IMG/VR virus record: IMGVR_UViG_3300009788_000193
Coordinates: 1 to 38,811 of that record
From: a virus
Reading direction: 5' to 3' (one strand)
DNA: 38,811 nt
Below, piece by piece: positions 31,387-37,804 of this stretch. The notes under the pieces are model-generated. The model searched no databases, had not been told where the DNA came from, and saw nothing but the letters and a program-made list of their open reading frames with translations. A program made the translations under genes and the position numbers. Within the stretch, counting starts at the first letter, position 1. Every line of letters begins with the position of its first letter.

Positions 31387-31769
31387 TAATCATAGATGAC
31401 GATTCGATTAAAGGACAGGACGAGATTGTATGGGAACGGACCGGATCGGATGGTACGGGACAGTAAAGTAGCGGATGTGAAAGGACGGGACGGGACAGTA
31501 GCGGATAGGAGTTGGAAGGCAAGGGTTTCAATCATACATAATGATTTAATATGGGAGCGGAGTGGAGGGTAGGGGACTGGAAAGGACTGTAGTGTACGGG
31601 AACGTAGGGTAGTTGAGCGGAAAGGAATGTAAGGGTTTTAATCATACATAACGGTCTGATTAAAGGATGGTAAAGGACAGTAGGTTAGCGGATGTGACTG
31701 GACGGGACGGGACAGTAGCGGATGGGAGTTGGAATGTAAGGGTTGCATTTATATATGGCGATTCGATCA
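31387..31769 (+). repeat. four copies of a 24-nt block between pentamer runs
   Basis: Copies lie at 31387-31410, 31529-31550 (22 nt), 31639-31662 and 31746-31769. They start YAATCATACATA and continue AACGATTCGATTA with variations. Copies 1 and 3 have short inverted ends (TAATC...GATTA, TAATCA...TGATTA). Each follows the array end motif GTAAGGGTT or similar. They cut the array into five sub-arrays. Confidence 0.78.
31461..31744 (+). repeat. 67-bp near-identical sub-array pair
   Basis: 31461-31527 and 31678-31744 match at 59 of 67 positions, with offset 217 bp. Identity covers free bases of the pentamers as well as the fixed ones, so the array grew by larger duplications too. Confidence 0.75.
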
Positions 31770-31983
31770 AGGGAATGTATCGTAGGGTAGGGTAGCGTAA
31801 CGGAATGGACAGGACGGTATGGGAACGGAAAGGAAAGGATAGGACAGGACCGGAAAGGATGGGATCGGAACGGAAAGGACGGGGCCATACTGGACGGGAT
31901 GGGATTGGATCGGAAAGGAAAGGACTGGAGATGAAAGGACTTGAAGGTAATGTAAAGGTTTTCTTTTTTAAGGAGATACCAAA

Positions 31984-32457
31984 ATGGTAGACATGGACAG
32001 GTTCGAGCGAGAGATTGATTGCGATAGGTTGCAAAAGGGCGACGTGGTAGCTGTTGATCGTATAGAGGTGATAACGCAAACAAAGTTCGGGACCACGGCC
32101 TATGGCCTTGCGGCTCTTGGGTTGTGTCAAGAAATCGAACGACGGCTAGCCACCCGCAAGCACGACGCAATCGAAACAACGATACGCACTAAAGAGGGGA
32201 ATATTCAGGTGTGTACGGATGTAGATGCATCTTACATTAACGAATCCCGATTTGCAAAAGCGGCACGATCCATGCGCAGTGCAATTAGGCGGCACTGTGC
32301 GGTTGATGTCACCAAGCTGCCAGCGGATCGTGTGCAGAAGCATGATCGCAATGGCCAGATTATGGCTGGTGGTTTCAATGCGCTCATGGTGCATAAAGAT
32401 GTAAACCTTGTACTTGACTCACATACGCGAGCAGTACCAGGGTTACCAGGGAACTAA
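31984..32457 (+). CDS. hypothetical protein directly after the pentamer array
   Basis: A 157-residue protein of unknown family. The N-terminal part (MVDMDRFEREIDCDRLQKGDVVAVDRIEVI) has a strand-turn pattern, then a helix YGLAALGLCQEIERRL, strand-rich DAIETTIRTKEGNIQVCTDVD, and a basic helix RFAKAARSMRSAIRRHC. Ribosome-binding site AAGGAG lies 9 nt upstream, immediately after the array, so the array may form its 5' untranslated region. A role in binding or regulating through the array is possible by position only. Confidence 0.65.
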   Translation: MVDMDRFEREIDCDRLQKGDVVAVDRIEVITQTKFGTTAYGLAALGLCQEIERRLATRKHDAIETTIRTKEGNIQVCTDVDASYINESRFAKAARSMRSAIRRHCAVDVTKLPADRVQKHDRNGQIMAGGFNALMVHKDVNLVLDSHTRAVPGLPGN

Positions 32458-32478
32458 AGAAGGGGGCCGATCAAACCA

Positions 32479-32799
32479 ATGAACACAACCCCATTCAACC
32501 TCGACGGCACCATCAAGGCGTCATTCTTTCGCGGCGCACTCGCTGAGCTTGACTGCACGAAAAACCACTTACTAACCTTCCAGAAGACTTACGCCACTCT
32601 AATGAAGTTGGATTCGTCTACTACGGGCGCGATACGAGAAATCGAACTCATGCTGGCGGTGGTGGCCCAATTAAAACTGGATCAAACCGAAGACGCCAAA
32701 CTTCGCAAGGCCCGTGACAAGGAATTGCTGGCGAAGGGGTTTCCAAGGAAACAGGCGCCGTTTGAGAAGATGCACAAGCGGCACAAACGAAAGGACTGA
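32479..32799 (+). CDS. hypothetical helical protein
   Basis: A 106-residue, mostly helical protein (GALAELDCTKNHLLTFQKTYATLMKLD, then IREIELMLAVVAQLKLD) with a very basic C-terminus (KMHKRHKRKD). Such tails usually bind nucleic acid. The start ATG 32479 has only a weak AGGGGG upstream. Unknown function. Confidence 0.58.
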   Translation: MNTTPFNLDGTIKASFFRGALAELDCTKNHLLTFQKTYATLMKLDSSTTGAIREIELMLAVVAQLKLDQTEDAKLRKARDKELLAKGFPRKQAPFEKMHKRHKRKD

Positions 32800-32802
32800 A
32801 CG

Positions 32803-33048
32803 ATGGGCGACGAAAAGCAACCGATCGACGATGGCGGACCGGCGTTTGCGAGTCAACATAGCGGGGGCGACTTCAAGACAGCCCTGGGCCTCTCCAAGCG
32901 TGAATACTTCGCGGGGCTGGCGATGCAGGGTTGGCTGGGAACTTGGAGAAACGAAGGCCCAAGCGCGGGTATAGATCCTCCGTCATTGGCTACGTTCGCG
33001 TGCGAGATGGCCGACGCCCTCCTCGCGGCACTGAAAGGGGATGGGTGA
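32803..33048 (+). CDS. small conserved phage protein (DGGPAF type)
   Basis: An 81-residue protein starting with the phage motif DDGGPAFASQH, followed by GLSKREYFAGLAMQGWLGTW. This N-terminal signature occurs in many small phage proteins of unknown role. Ends at TGATG, shared with the next ATG. Confidence 0.7.
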   Translation: MGDEKQPIDDGGPAFASQHSGGDFKTALGLSKREYFAGLAMQGWLGTWRNEGPSAGIDPPSLATFACEMADALLAALKGDG

Positions 33049-33233
33049 TGGCAAAAACGCTAGTGAAGCCCTTGGTCGTTAAAGAGGAGCGTAAGAGGCG
33101 TTACGTTTGTGTTGACTTGGGCTACGAAGTTCACGACGCCTTGCGTAAAGCGAAGAATGAGAAACACATGACCTTCCAGGCTCTCGGTAAAGCCTATATT
33201 GAATGGTGCCTGAAACACGAAGGCTACTTGTAA
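33048..33233 (+). CDS. ribbon-helix-helix-like small protein
   Basis: A 61-residue basic protein. Strand RRYVCVDLGYEVHDAL followed by helices RKAKNEKHMTFQALGKAYIEWCLKH fits a ribbon-helix-helix DNA-binding domain, so it may be a transcription regulator. ATG 33048 overlaps the upstream stop as TGATG. Confidence 0.62.
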   Translation: MAKTLVKPLVVKEERKRRYVCVDLGYEVHDALRKAKNEKHMTFQALGKAYIEWCLKHEGYL

Positions 33234-33241
33234 GGACATGG

Positions 33242-33475
33242 ATGATGGAATGTACGTGTAAGACAGTCACGGTAAAAGACCCAGAAGGAAAGTTTGTGCG
33301 ATGGATAGATGCAGATAACCGCTGCTCCCGCTGCGTCAAGCGGGACGAGTTGTGGCCGGAGATCGTGGCTTCGATAGAAAACGGCTTGCACGAGTGTGTT
33401 GCTGTGAATCGAATAGGGCGAGCGCGCGAGCTGAAAGACCTGCTCGCCCGCTGCAAGGAGCTTGACAATGCCTGA
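33242..33475 (+). CDS. small zinc-knuckle protein, copy A
   Basis: A 77-residue protein with CTC near the start and the pair CSRC, followed by VKRDELWPEIVASIENG. The motif C-x-x-C-x-x-R-D-x-L-W recurs in the gene at 33728, so both belong to one family. Start ATG 33242 (or 33245). It ends 8 bp inside the next gene. Confidence 0.6.
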   Translation: MMECTCKTVTVKDPEGKFVRWIDADNRCSRCVKRDELWPEIVASIENGLHECVAVNRIGRARELKDLLARCKELDNA

Positions 33476-33719
33476 CTGCAACCATTCCGAACTCAAGACA
33501 CCGCACTGTCCGGAGTGCGGAAGGGCGGCTACGGACGTAATGGAATGCACCGTTTCGCTTAGTGTCGGTGCTAGATTGTTCCAATTCTACGGTGCCGTCA
33601 GGGAAATCAACTGGGGCCGCCAGCTAGCGAACGGCATATACGACCCTTTCACGATACAAATACAGATCGATCTGGCTGGCCCGGTGGAGACGATTGACCC
33701 TTCGCGGGCGGGGGAGTAG
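33468..33719 (+). CDS. small zinc-ribbon hypothetical protein
   Basis: An 83-residue protein with an N-terminal CNHSELKTPHCPECGR zinc motif and a beta-rich body (VSLSVGARLFQFYGAVREINWG, then DPFTIQIQIDLAG). ATG 33468 has AAGGAG 7 nt upstream. Unknown function. Confidence 0.6.
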   Translation: MPDCNHSELKTPHCPECGRAATDVMECTVSLSVGARLFQFYGAVREINWGRQLANGIYDPFTIQIQIDLAGPVETIDPSRAGE

Positions 33720-33727
33720 GAGGAATT

Positions 33728-33928
33728 ATGAGTAAATGCGAATGTCGGTGTGAGATCATCCGCTGCGACCACTGTAAGGGTCGAGATGCTTTGTGGAGTG
33801 ACATGGTGGCATTGTATAGGCGTGTGAGCAATTGCCCTTGTCCAAATTGCAGTAAATTTGCTCAGAGAATCGGCGCTCGGATGACAGCGATAGGTGAGGC
33901 TCTTAAGAAAAACAGATGGTCCTTGTGA
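33728..33928 (+). CDS. small zinc-knuckle protein, copy B
   Basis: A 66-residue protein with CECRCEIIRCDHCKGRDALW and a second CPCPNC motif, related to the gene at 33242. The C-terminus is basic (KKNRWSL). TAGGAGG gives a strong start. Unknown function; metal binding is likely. Confidence 0.62.
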   Translation: MSKCECRCEIIRCDHCKGRDALWSDMVALYRRVSNCPCPNCSKFAQRIGARMTAIGEALKKNRWSL

Positions 33929-33934
33929 GCATGG

Positions 33935-33963
33935 TTGACCGTTGGTCGGTGCTTGAATATGAT
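33935..33963 (+). promoter_or_regulatory. sigma70-type promoter before the replication genes
   Basis: TTGACC (33935-33940) and TATGAT (33958-33963) with a 17-bp spacer. This is the best promoter match in the window and sits in a 151-bp gap ahead of the initiator and helicase-loader genes. Confidence 0.78.
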
Positions 33964-34033
33964 ACGAGCATGAAGCATCAAACTTTCCAATCCAAACCCG
34001 GCGTATCTTTGGGTGATGCTTCTGATGCGCCTT

Positions 34034-34063
34034 TATCCCCCGGCCCTGAAAAGCCGGGGGATA
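34034..34063 (+). other. 11-bp perfect hairpin in the replication leader
   Basis: TATCCCCCGGC (34034-34044) pairs with GCCGGGGGATA (34053-34063) around an 8-nt loop. It is followed by GGTTTTGGAGG, whose GGAGG is the ribosome-binding site for the next gene. With no real T tract it may be an attenuator or translation-control element. Confidence 0.65.
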
Positions 34064-34079
34064 GGTTTTGGAGGCTTGC

Positions 34080-34810
34080 ATGTCTTGGATAGTGATGCGT
34101 ACAGATTTAGCGGGAGATCCGTCCACCATATCAAATCGAACAGTCTCGACGTAGGCGTGTACGAAACCATCGGGATCTTGCATTGCCTCTGGTCGTGGAT
34201 TGACGCGCAGTCACACAATGGTCACGCTTTAGGTGTGACAAAAGTGAACATAGATCGACTTGTTGGTGTGACAGGGTTTGCAAGTGCGATCGAAAAGGCG
34301 GGCTGGTTGGTGGTCGAAAAGGACGGAATCACTATACCCAACTTCGACAACTGGATGTCCAAATCGGCCAAGAAGCGCCTTAAAGCGGCAAAACGCAAGC
34401 AAAAGCAACGGTCGAGCTTGTCACACATTGAGTGTGACAAAAGTGTGACCACAGTACAGAACATAACAGAACAAGTAAAAAATAACCCCCCTACCCCCCT
34501 TCGGGGGCATTCGTCGTGGGAAGAAATCGAAACCAAACTGAACGGATCGCCACTGAAAGAATCCCCCGAATTCAAGTTTGCATGGCGGTGTTGGGTGGTC
34601 TACCGAAAAGAACGGCGGAAACCACTCACTGCCAGTACCGTCACCAGACAAATCAAAAAACTGGCGGCCATGGGCGCGGACCAAGCCGTAGCCAGTATCG
34701 AACGGTCGATAGAGCAGGGTTGGACAGGACTATTCGACGAAACCAAACCATCTGCGGTCAAGCCGCCCGGACGGGTACAATCGAGGCCAGGAAAATATGC
34801 GGGGATGTGA
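34080..34810 (+). pseudogene. replication initiator-like protein, apparent one-base frameshift
   Basis: A phage replication protein (helicase-loader/organiser type). From ATG 34080, with GGAGG 5 nt upstream, the product begins MSWIVMRTDLAGDPSTIS, the usual N-terminus, then meets a stop at 34152-34154. The rest of the family pattern continues in the -1 frame: SLDVGVYETIGILHCLWSWID, then GFASAIEKAGWLV, IPNFDNWMSKSAKKR, a Lys/Arg-rich linker and, at the end, ASIERSIEQGWTGLFDE. The break lies around 34128-34140. A single missing base would restore about 243 residues. It could be a real mutation, a sequencing error, or an unusual programmed shift. The start of the long single frame (34013) gives an unrelated N-terminus. 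Confidence 0.8.
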
Positions 34811-34811
34811 T

Positions 34812-35123
34812 ATGCCAATGGTTGATGCCCATCGATGGCTAAAGGAAATGGATGCAATAGCAAATGATGGGAGATATAACAGGGTGCCAGTTGTTCTCTT
34901 GGCGCAATGCGTAACCGAAATCAAACGCTTGCGCGAGTTCATAAACACACAGGTTACGGTGTTAAACGCGACAGAAGATCTGCTGCAAGCAATTATGGCG
35001 CATTATAACGGATGGGACCCTGACGGCGATGTTGCGGATACAAAGAGGGTGTACGATGACCTGATTGACGAAGAAACAGCTAACTTGTGCGATGAGGCAG
35101 GGGATAACAATGCGGGTCAATAA
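34812..35123 (+). CDS. hypothetical helical protein
   Basis: A 103-residue protein, mostly helical (VDAHRWLKEMDAIAND, then LAQCVTEIKRLREFINTQV) with an acidic C-terminus (DGDVADTKRVYDDLIDEETANL). ATG 34812 immediately follows the initiator stop. It overlaps the helicase loader by 14 bp. May be a small partner of the replisome; unrecognised. Confidence 0.6.
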   Translation: MPMVDAHRWLKEMDAIANDGRYNRVPVVLLAQCVTEIKRLREFINTQVTVLNATEDLLQAIMAHYNGWDPDGDVADTKRVYDDLIDEETANLCDEAGDNNAGQ

Positions 35124-35715
35124 GGCAATCCAGAACATGCTCCAAAACGCAAAAACCGGGCGGGACGAAGGGTGTTGTAAGATCGAACGCCGGGAAGGAC
35201 GTTATAACCTCCCCGACAATTATCGTTCCCAAGCGTTTATCTGCGAGCATTTACGCAATACCATCCGATTGCTGATCACCGGACGTAAGCCGTGGCCATT
35301 GTTTCTTCACGGCGAAGCAGGAAGTGGCAAGACCTGCGCGGCCCTTTGTATGTTTGATTGGTGGGGTGGCCGCTACGCCGATTATCAAGATATGTGTGCC
35401 AATCTGCGCTTGGCCATGAAAGGCGAAGCGTATTCGTCAGGTGGGTATCGGATATTTGAGGCCGACATTTGGAGGCCGTGGACGAAAAGTAATCTAACGG
35501 TCCTAGACGACTTCGGCGCTAGGCAGCCAACCGATTTCCAATACGACGTACTCAAAAAGGCAATCGATACCCGCCATCAAAAACCGGCGGTGTTCATATC
35601 CAACCTGAACCTGGAGCAGATTGACGCCCTGTACGACGATCGCGTTGCTTCGCGTCTAAGCGCCGGAACGATTGTGGAGTTGAAAGGGGATAGGCGTGGG
35701 GAGAAAGTGCCTTAG
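35110..35715 (+). CDS. DnaC-like replicative helicase loader ATPase
   Basis: A 201-residue AAA+ ATPase of the DnaC/IstB type. Walker A is GEAGSGKT (residues 68-75), Walker B VLDDF (131-135), sensor-1 region VFISNLNLEQI, and an arginine-rich end DDRVASRLSAGTIVEL. The front part has CC and NLPDNYR like other loaders. It would load the host replicative helicase at the phage origin. The gene overlaps its upstream neighbour. Confidence 0.86.
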   Translation: MRVNKAIQNMLQNAKTGRDEGCCKIERREGRYNLPDNYRSQAFICEHLRNTIRLLITGRKPWPLFLHGEAGSGKTCAALCMFDWWGGRYADYQDMCANLRLAMKGEAYSSGGYRIFEADIWRPWTKSNLTVLDDFGARQPTDFQYDVLKKAIDTRHQKPAVFISNLNLEQIDALYDDRVASRLSAGTIVELKGDRRGEKVP

Positions 35716-35762
35716 AATCGATTGCAGGTGCCTTCTCGGGCATCCTAGGAAAGGCGGACGAC

Positions 35763-35951
35763 ATGAAATGGCGAGTTGTTAGCGTGAATGGGTTTGATTT
35801 CGTTTTGGCGGCAGTACTGTTTCTGCCTCTGACCATTTGGGCCTTGGTGGTGATGGTGGCAGTGCTAGGTAACGAAATGTGGCGCGATTTCAAGAGGGAC
35901 TTCTTCGGGAGCGATTCAATATGGAACGCAGACGATTCATCGGATCAATAA
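35763..35951 (+). CDS. small single-pass membrane protein
   Basis: A 62-residue protein with one membrane helix (FVLAAVLFLPLTIWALVVMVAVLG, residues 13-36) and an acidic soluble tail. GGAAAGG precedes the start. The next gene begins 31 bp before its end. Function unknown. Confidence 0.62.
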   Translation: MKWRVVSVNGFDFVLAAVLFLPLTIWALVVMVAVLGNEMWRDFKRDFFGSDSIWNADDSSDQ

Positions 35952-36364
35952 CCGGCGTCATGCTCGCCGGGCTGTTCAAGTGGAATTTCCCGATGTTGGG
36001 AAAGCCGATTGAGGAATTGCTGGTACTGGATCAGGGAAAGCCGACGAGCAGAACCGTGTGGTGGGCTGGCGGAACCGGGGAATGGGATAACCCCTTAATT
36101 TGGACGAGCGGCCAAGTACCAGGGGCAGGCGACGTTGTGTTTATAAACAGCGGCCACATCTTGCCATCCAAGAACAAAGACGCCGTGTTGGAGGCGGAGT
36201 CTCTGAATATCCGTAACGGAACGGTAGAAATTGGAACCATAGAGCTTTCTGATGACTGGCGAGCTTTGCGGAATACGAGAGTCGTTGACGCTGCCGACCT
36301 CGATGCCATCGAAAAACGGGGCGTGGAAATGGCGAAGGAATTGACGTGGGATTCAGAATCATAA
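35921..36364 (+). CDS. Tat-signal exported protein with W/G-rich domain
   Basis: A 147-residue protein with a twin-arginine-like start MERRRFIGSITGVMLAGLF, then a linker and the module VWWAGGTGEWDNPLIW-x-SGQVPGAGDVVFINSG (about residues 46-77). The same W-x-x-G-x-W...G-x-x-P-x-x-x-D-x-x-x-F pattern opens the two tail appendages at 14533 and 15420. The rest has strands (LNIRNGTVEIGTIELSDDWRAL). It lies in an early operon, not the tail module. A secreted or surface protein is likely; its target is unknown. Confidence 0.68.
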   Translation: MERRRFIGSITGVMLAGLFKWNFPMLGKPIEELLVLDQGKPTSRTVWWAGGTGEWDNPLIWTSGQVPGAGDVVFINSGHILPSKNKDAVLEAESLNIRNGTVEIGTIELSDDWRALRNTRVVDAADLDAIEKRGVEMAKELTWDSES

Positions 36365-36567
36365 GAGAATCGGTGTCGGTGGATGGACGAGCAGCCAAGG
36401 TGATTTATGTTGTGACTGAAGAACTGTTTATGGATAAGGAACAACTGAGGCCCTGGAAGAACCGCAAGCGGCCTCGTGCGATTGCAGAACTCAGGATGCG
36501 AACGAAGAAACAATGTCAACGAGAGCGAGAATTGACAGCCGACAAACTACTGTCAGAGGAGCGGTAG
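36346..36567 (+). CDS. small basic hypothetical protein
   Basis: A 73-residue protein starting with GTG 36346 after AAGGAA. Strand GFRIIRESVSVDGRAAKVIYVVTEELF is followed by a long basic helix (KNRKRPRAIAELRMRTKKQCQRERELT). Nucleic-acid binding is possible. Unrecognised. Confidence 0.55.
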   Translation: MGFRIIRESVSVDGRAAKVIYVVTEELFMDKEQLRPWKNRKRPRAIAELRMRTKKQCQRERELTADKLLSEER

Positions 36568-36978
36568 ATGAAATACGATGACGTCTATGTGAAAATAAAA
36601 GTGCCGGGGGTCATGGTGTACGCCGATGGAAGTTGGCGAAAAGGTGACATAGTTGATGAAGAAGATGAAGAACCTCTCAATAATCCGTATAACCTTGGAT
36701 ATGAATGGGAACTTGCAACGTGTTTGTGCAGGGCAATAGATGGGGTATGCGAAATCCCATACAGGGCGGACTATGTGCTATCTAATGTTGTTCTTCAATT
36801 ACTTGAAACATGGCGATTGCCCGGTGTTAAAATGATAGAAGATGCTAATCGCACGTTTTATGATGCTGCTCAGGAGTTGGATGATGCGTACTCTAAGCAT
36901 GACATATGGCAAGCGGGTGCAACCGACGAAGATCTCAAAAAGGGTTATGATAAATGTAATCACCGGGTTGCCAAGTAG
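36568..36978 (+). CDS. hypothetical protein
   Basis: A 136-residue protein with an N-terminal strand pair (YVKIKVPGVMVYADGSWRKGDIVDEED) and a helical C-terminal half (VVLQLLETWRLPGVKMIEDANRTFYDAAQELDDAY). AGAGGAG precedes ATG. Function unknown. Confidence 0.6.
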   Translation: MKYDDVYVKIKVPGVMVYADGSWRKGDIVDEEDEEPLNNPYNLGYEWELATCLCRAIDGVCEIPYRADYVLSNVVLQLLETWRLPGVKMIEDANRTFYDAAQELDDAYSKHDIWQAGATDEDLKKGYDKCNHRVAK

Positions 36979-36988
36979 CGGAAACGCA

Positions 36989-37204
36989 ATGCAGTATAGA
37001 TCGTCAGCCGTTTGGTCACTTACGACAATGCCAGAAATTATAACTGGCTGCACAGTAACTAAGAAGGGGGTAGTCGATGGGGGCAGATTAACCCGCGTTT
37101 TTAAGTGTAACACCATAAAATGCTTGCCTGTAGTCGGTAAGAATGGGCGCGTGCCTGATCGGTTCAGGTTACTATTTGAGTGTGAGGATGAACCTCTTGT
37201 ATAA
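36989..37204 (+). CDS. hypothetical small protein
   Basis: A 71-residue protein from ATG 36989 (weak GGAA site); a start at 36947 would add 14 residues but overlaps the previous gene. Beta-rich (PEIITGCTVTKKGVVDGGRLTRVFKCN) with three cysteines. Function unknown. Confidence 0.45.
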   Translation: MQYRSSAVWSLTTMPEIITGCTVTKKGVVDGGRLTRVFKCNTIKCLPVVGKNGRVPDRFRLLFECEDEPLV

Positions 37205-37213
37205 AGGCACAAA

Positions 37214-37360
37214 ATGGGCAGACTGCCTGAACTGTTGATTTGCATGGCTGGCGTGGGCCTGATGGGCTACGGCATATGGCTCGCGTGGCCACCCTTGCTC
37301 TGGATATTTACCGGAGTGGCCGCAGTTAGCTTGAGTTATGTTTTGTACCAGACGGAGTAG
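37214..37360 (+). CDS. 48-residue two-pass membrane protein
   Basis: Read directly: MGRLPELLICMAGVGLMGYG followed by IWLAWPPLLWIFTGVAAVSL and a short tail SYVLYQTE. Two hydrophobic helices around an aromatic turn fit a holin-sized membrane protein. AAAGG lies 6 nt upstream. Last gene of the rightward unit. Confidence 0.6.
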   Translation: MGRLPELLICMAGVGLMGYGIWLAWPPLLWIFTGVAAVSLSYVLYQTE

Positions 37361-37423
37361 CGCCTGGAAAAACGTAAAAATTTAGCGGGAGATTTCACCA
37401 GGAACAGCCCGTGTCGTTTTTCC

Positions 37424-37517
37424 GTCCGATCCCGGCCACTCCCCGTGTCCGACACCGACACGCCCGCGGCACGTCCGATATCGGTCGATGTCCCGAAACC
37501 GCCCACGTCCGATATCG
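37424..37517. repeat. GTCCGA(T/C)-type iterons
   Basis: GTCCGA occurs at 37424, 37447, 37473 and 37507. The last two extend to GTCCGATATCG preceded by CACG or GCACG, a 13-bp match. CGTGTC...GACACG around 37445-37462 is a partial palindrome. Spacings are 23, 26 and 34 bp. Such clusters are typical of replication origins or multi-site operators. Confidence 0.6.
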
Positions 37518-37732
37518 AACACCTGTTTCGGGTGCCAACATGTGGCATTCGCACCCTAACAGAACACGTCAAGATTTTCTTTGTAACATTTGAGATTGTT
37601 TCTCCACGCCTACGGTTCGACTGATTCTACGCCGATCCGTCAAACCGCCTGTGTTCGTCTGTACCATACACAAACGCACTGCATGGTATGATTCCACCAA
37701 ACGATACGATTGCGTCCAACGCAGCCAAAGGA

Positions 37733-37775
37733 AAGGGGATCGCACCAAAGCCTAAGCTAATGATACGATCCCCTT
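37733..37775. terminator. inverted repeat near the convergent junction
   Basis: AAGGGGATCG (37733-37742) and CGATCCCCTT (37766-37775) are perfect 10-bp arms with a 23-nt loop. On the minus strand it comes just after the last leftward gene. The long loop and absence of a T tract make terminator status tentative. Confidence 0.4.
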
Positions 37776-37804
37776 GCAAGGGAACTATTCGATTGTCGAA
37801 TCGC

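Larger units (their letters stand above)
31303..31954 (+). repeat. degenerate pentanucleotide (NNGKA)n array
   Basis: A 652-bp noncoding track built of 5-nt units with a conserved GGA or GTA and two free bases. From 31303 to 31382 all 16 units start with GA or TA and end with G. From 31770 to 31954, 33 of 37 consecutive units fit NNGGA or NNGTA in one unbroken register, while the free pair takes 14 of the 16 possible dinucleotides. Runs between (about 31411-31527, 31553-31638, 31663-31745) keep the same period with a few register slips. The plus strand is purine rich. The conserved part of each unit resembles a Shine-Dalgarno core or a CsrA-type GGA site. No convincing reading frame exists on either strand. 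Confidence 0.9.
37361..37804. other. 444-bp intergenic region between convergent units
   Basis: No gene is supported. Its left half holds four GTCCGA-type elements and palindromic CGTGTC/GACACG. The right half has an AAGGGGATCG / CGATCCCCTT inverted repeat. A short plus-strand frame at 37688-37894 is the shadow of the minus-strand gene. Confidence 0.6.

Noticed and set aside
31303-31954. TRAP-binding site proper
   Set aside because: The spacing of 5 fits, but the conserved core is GKA followed by free bases rather than (G/U)AG, and no TRAP gene is visible.
31303-31954. Diversity-generating retroelement template or variable repeat
   Set aside because: No reverse transcriptase gene exists here and the variable positions are not adenine specific.
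31184-32179. Minus-strand frames of 90-164 residues across the pentamer array
   Set aside because: They are Ser/Pro/Leu repeats produced by reading the 5-nt units on the other strand, have no ribosome-binding site and run into real genes at their ends.
34013-34130. N-terminus of the replication protein in the single long frame
   Set aside because: It covers the leader hairpin and lacks the family start motif, which is present in the adjacent frame behind GGAGG.
34105-37393. 14-bp match ATTTAGCGGGAGAT at 34105-34118 and 37380-37393 as attachment sites
   Set aside because: One copy is coding, no integrase is seen and a shorter part occurs elsewhere by chance (about 16444).
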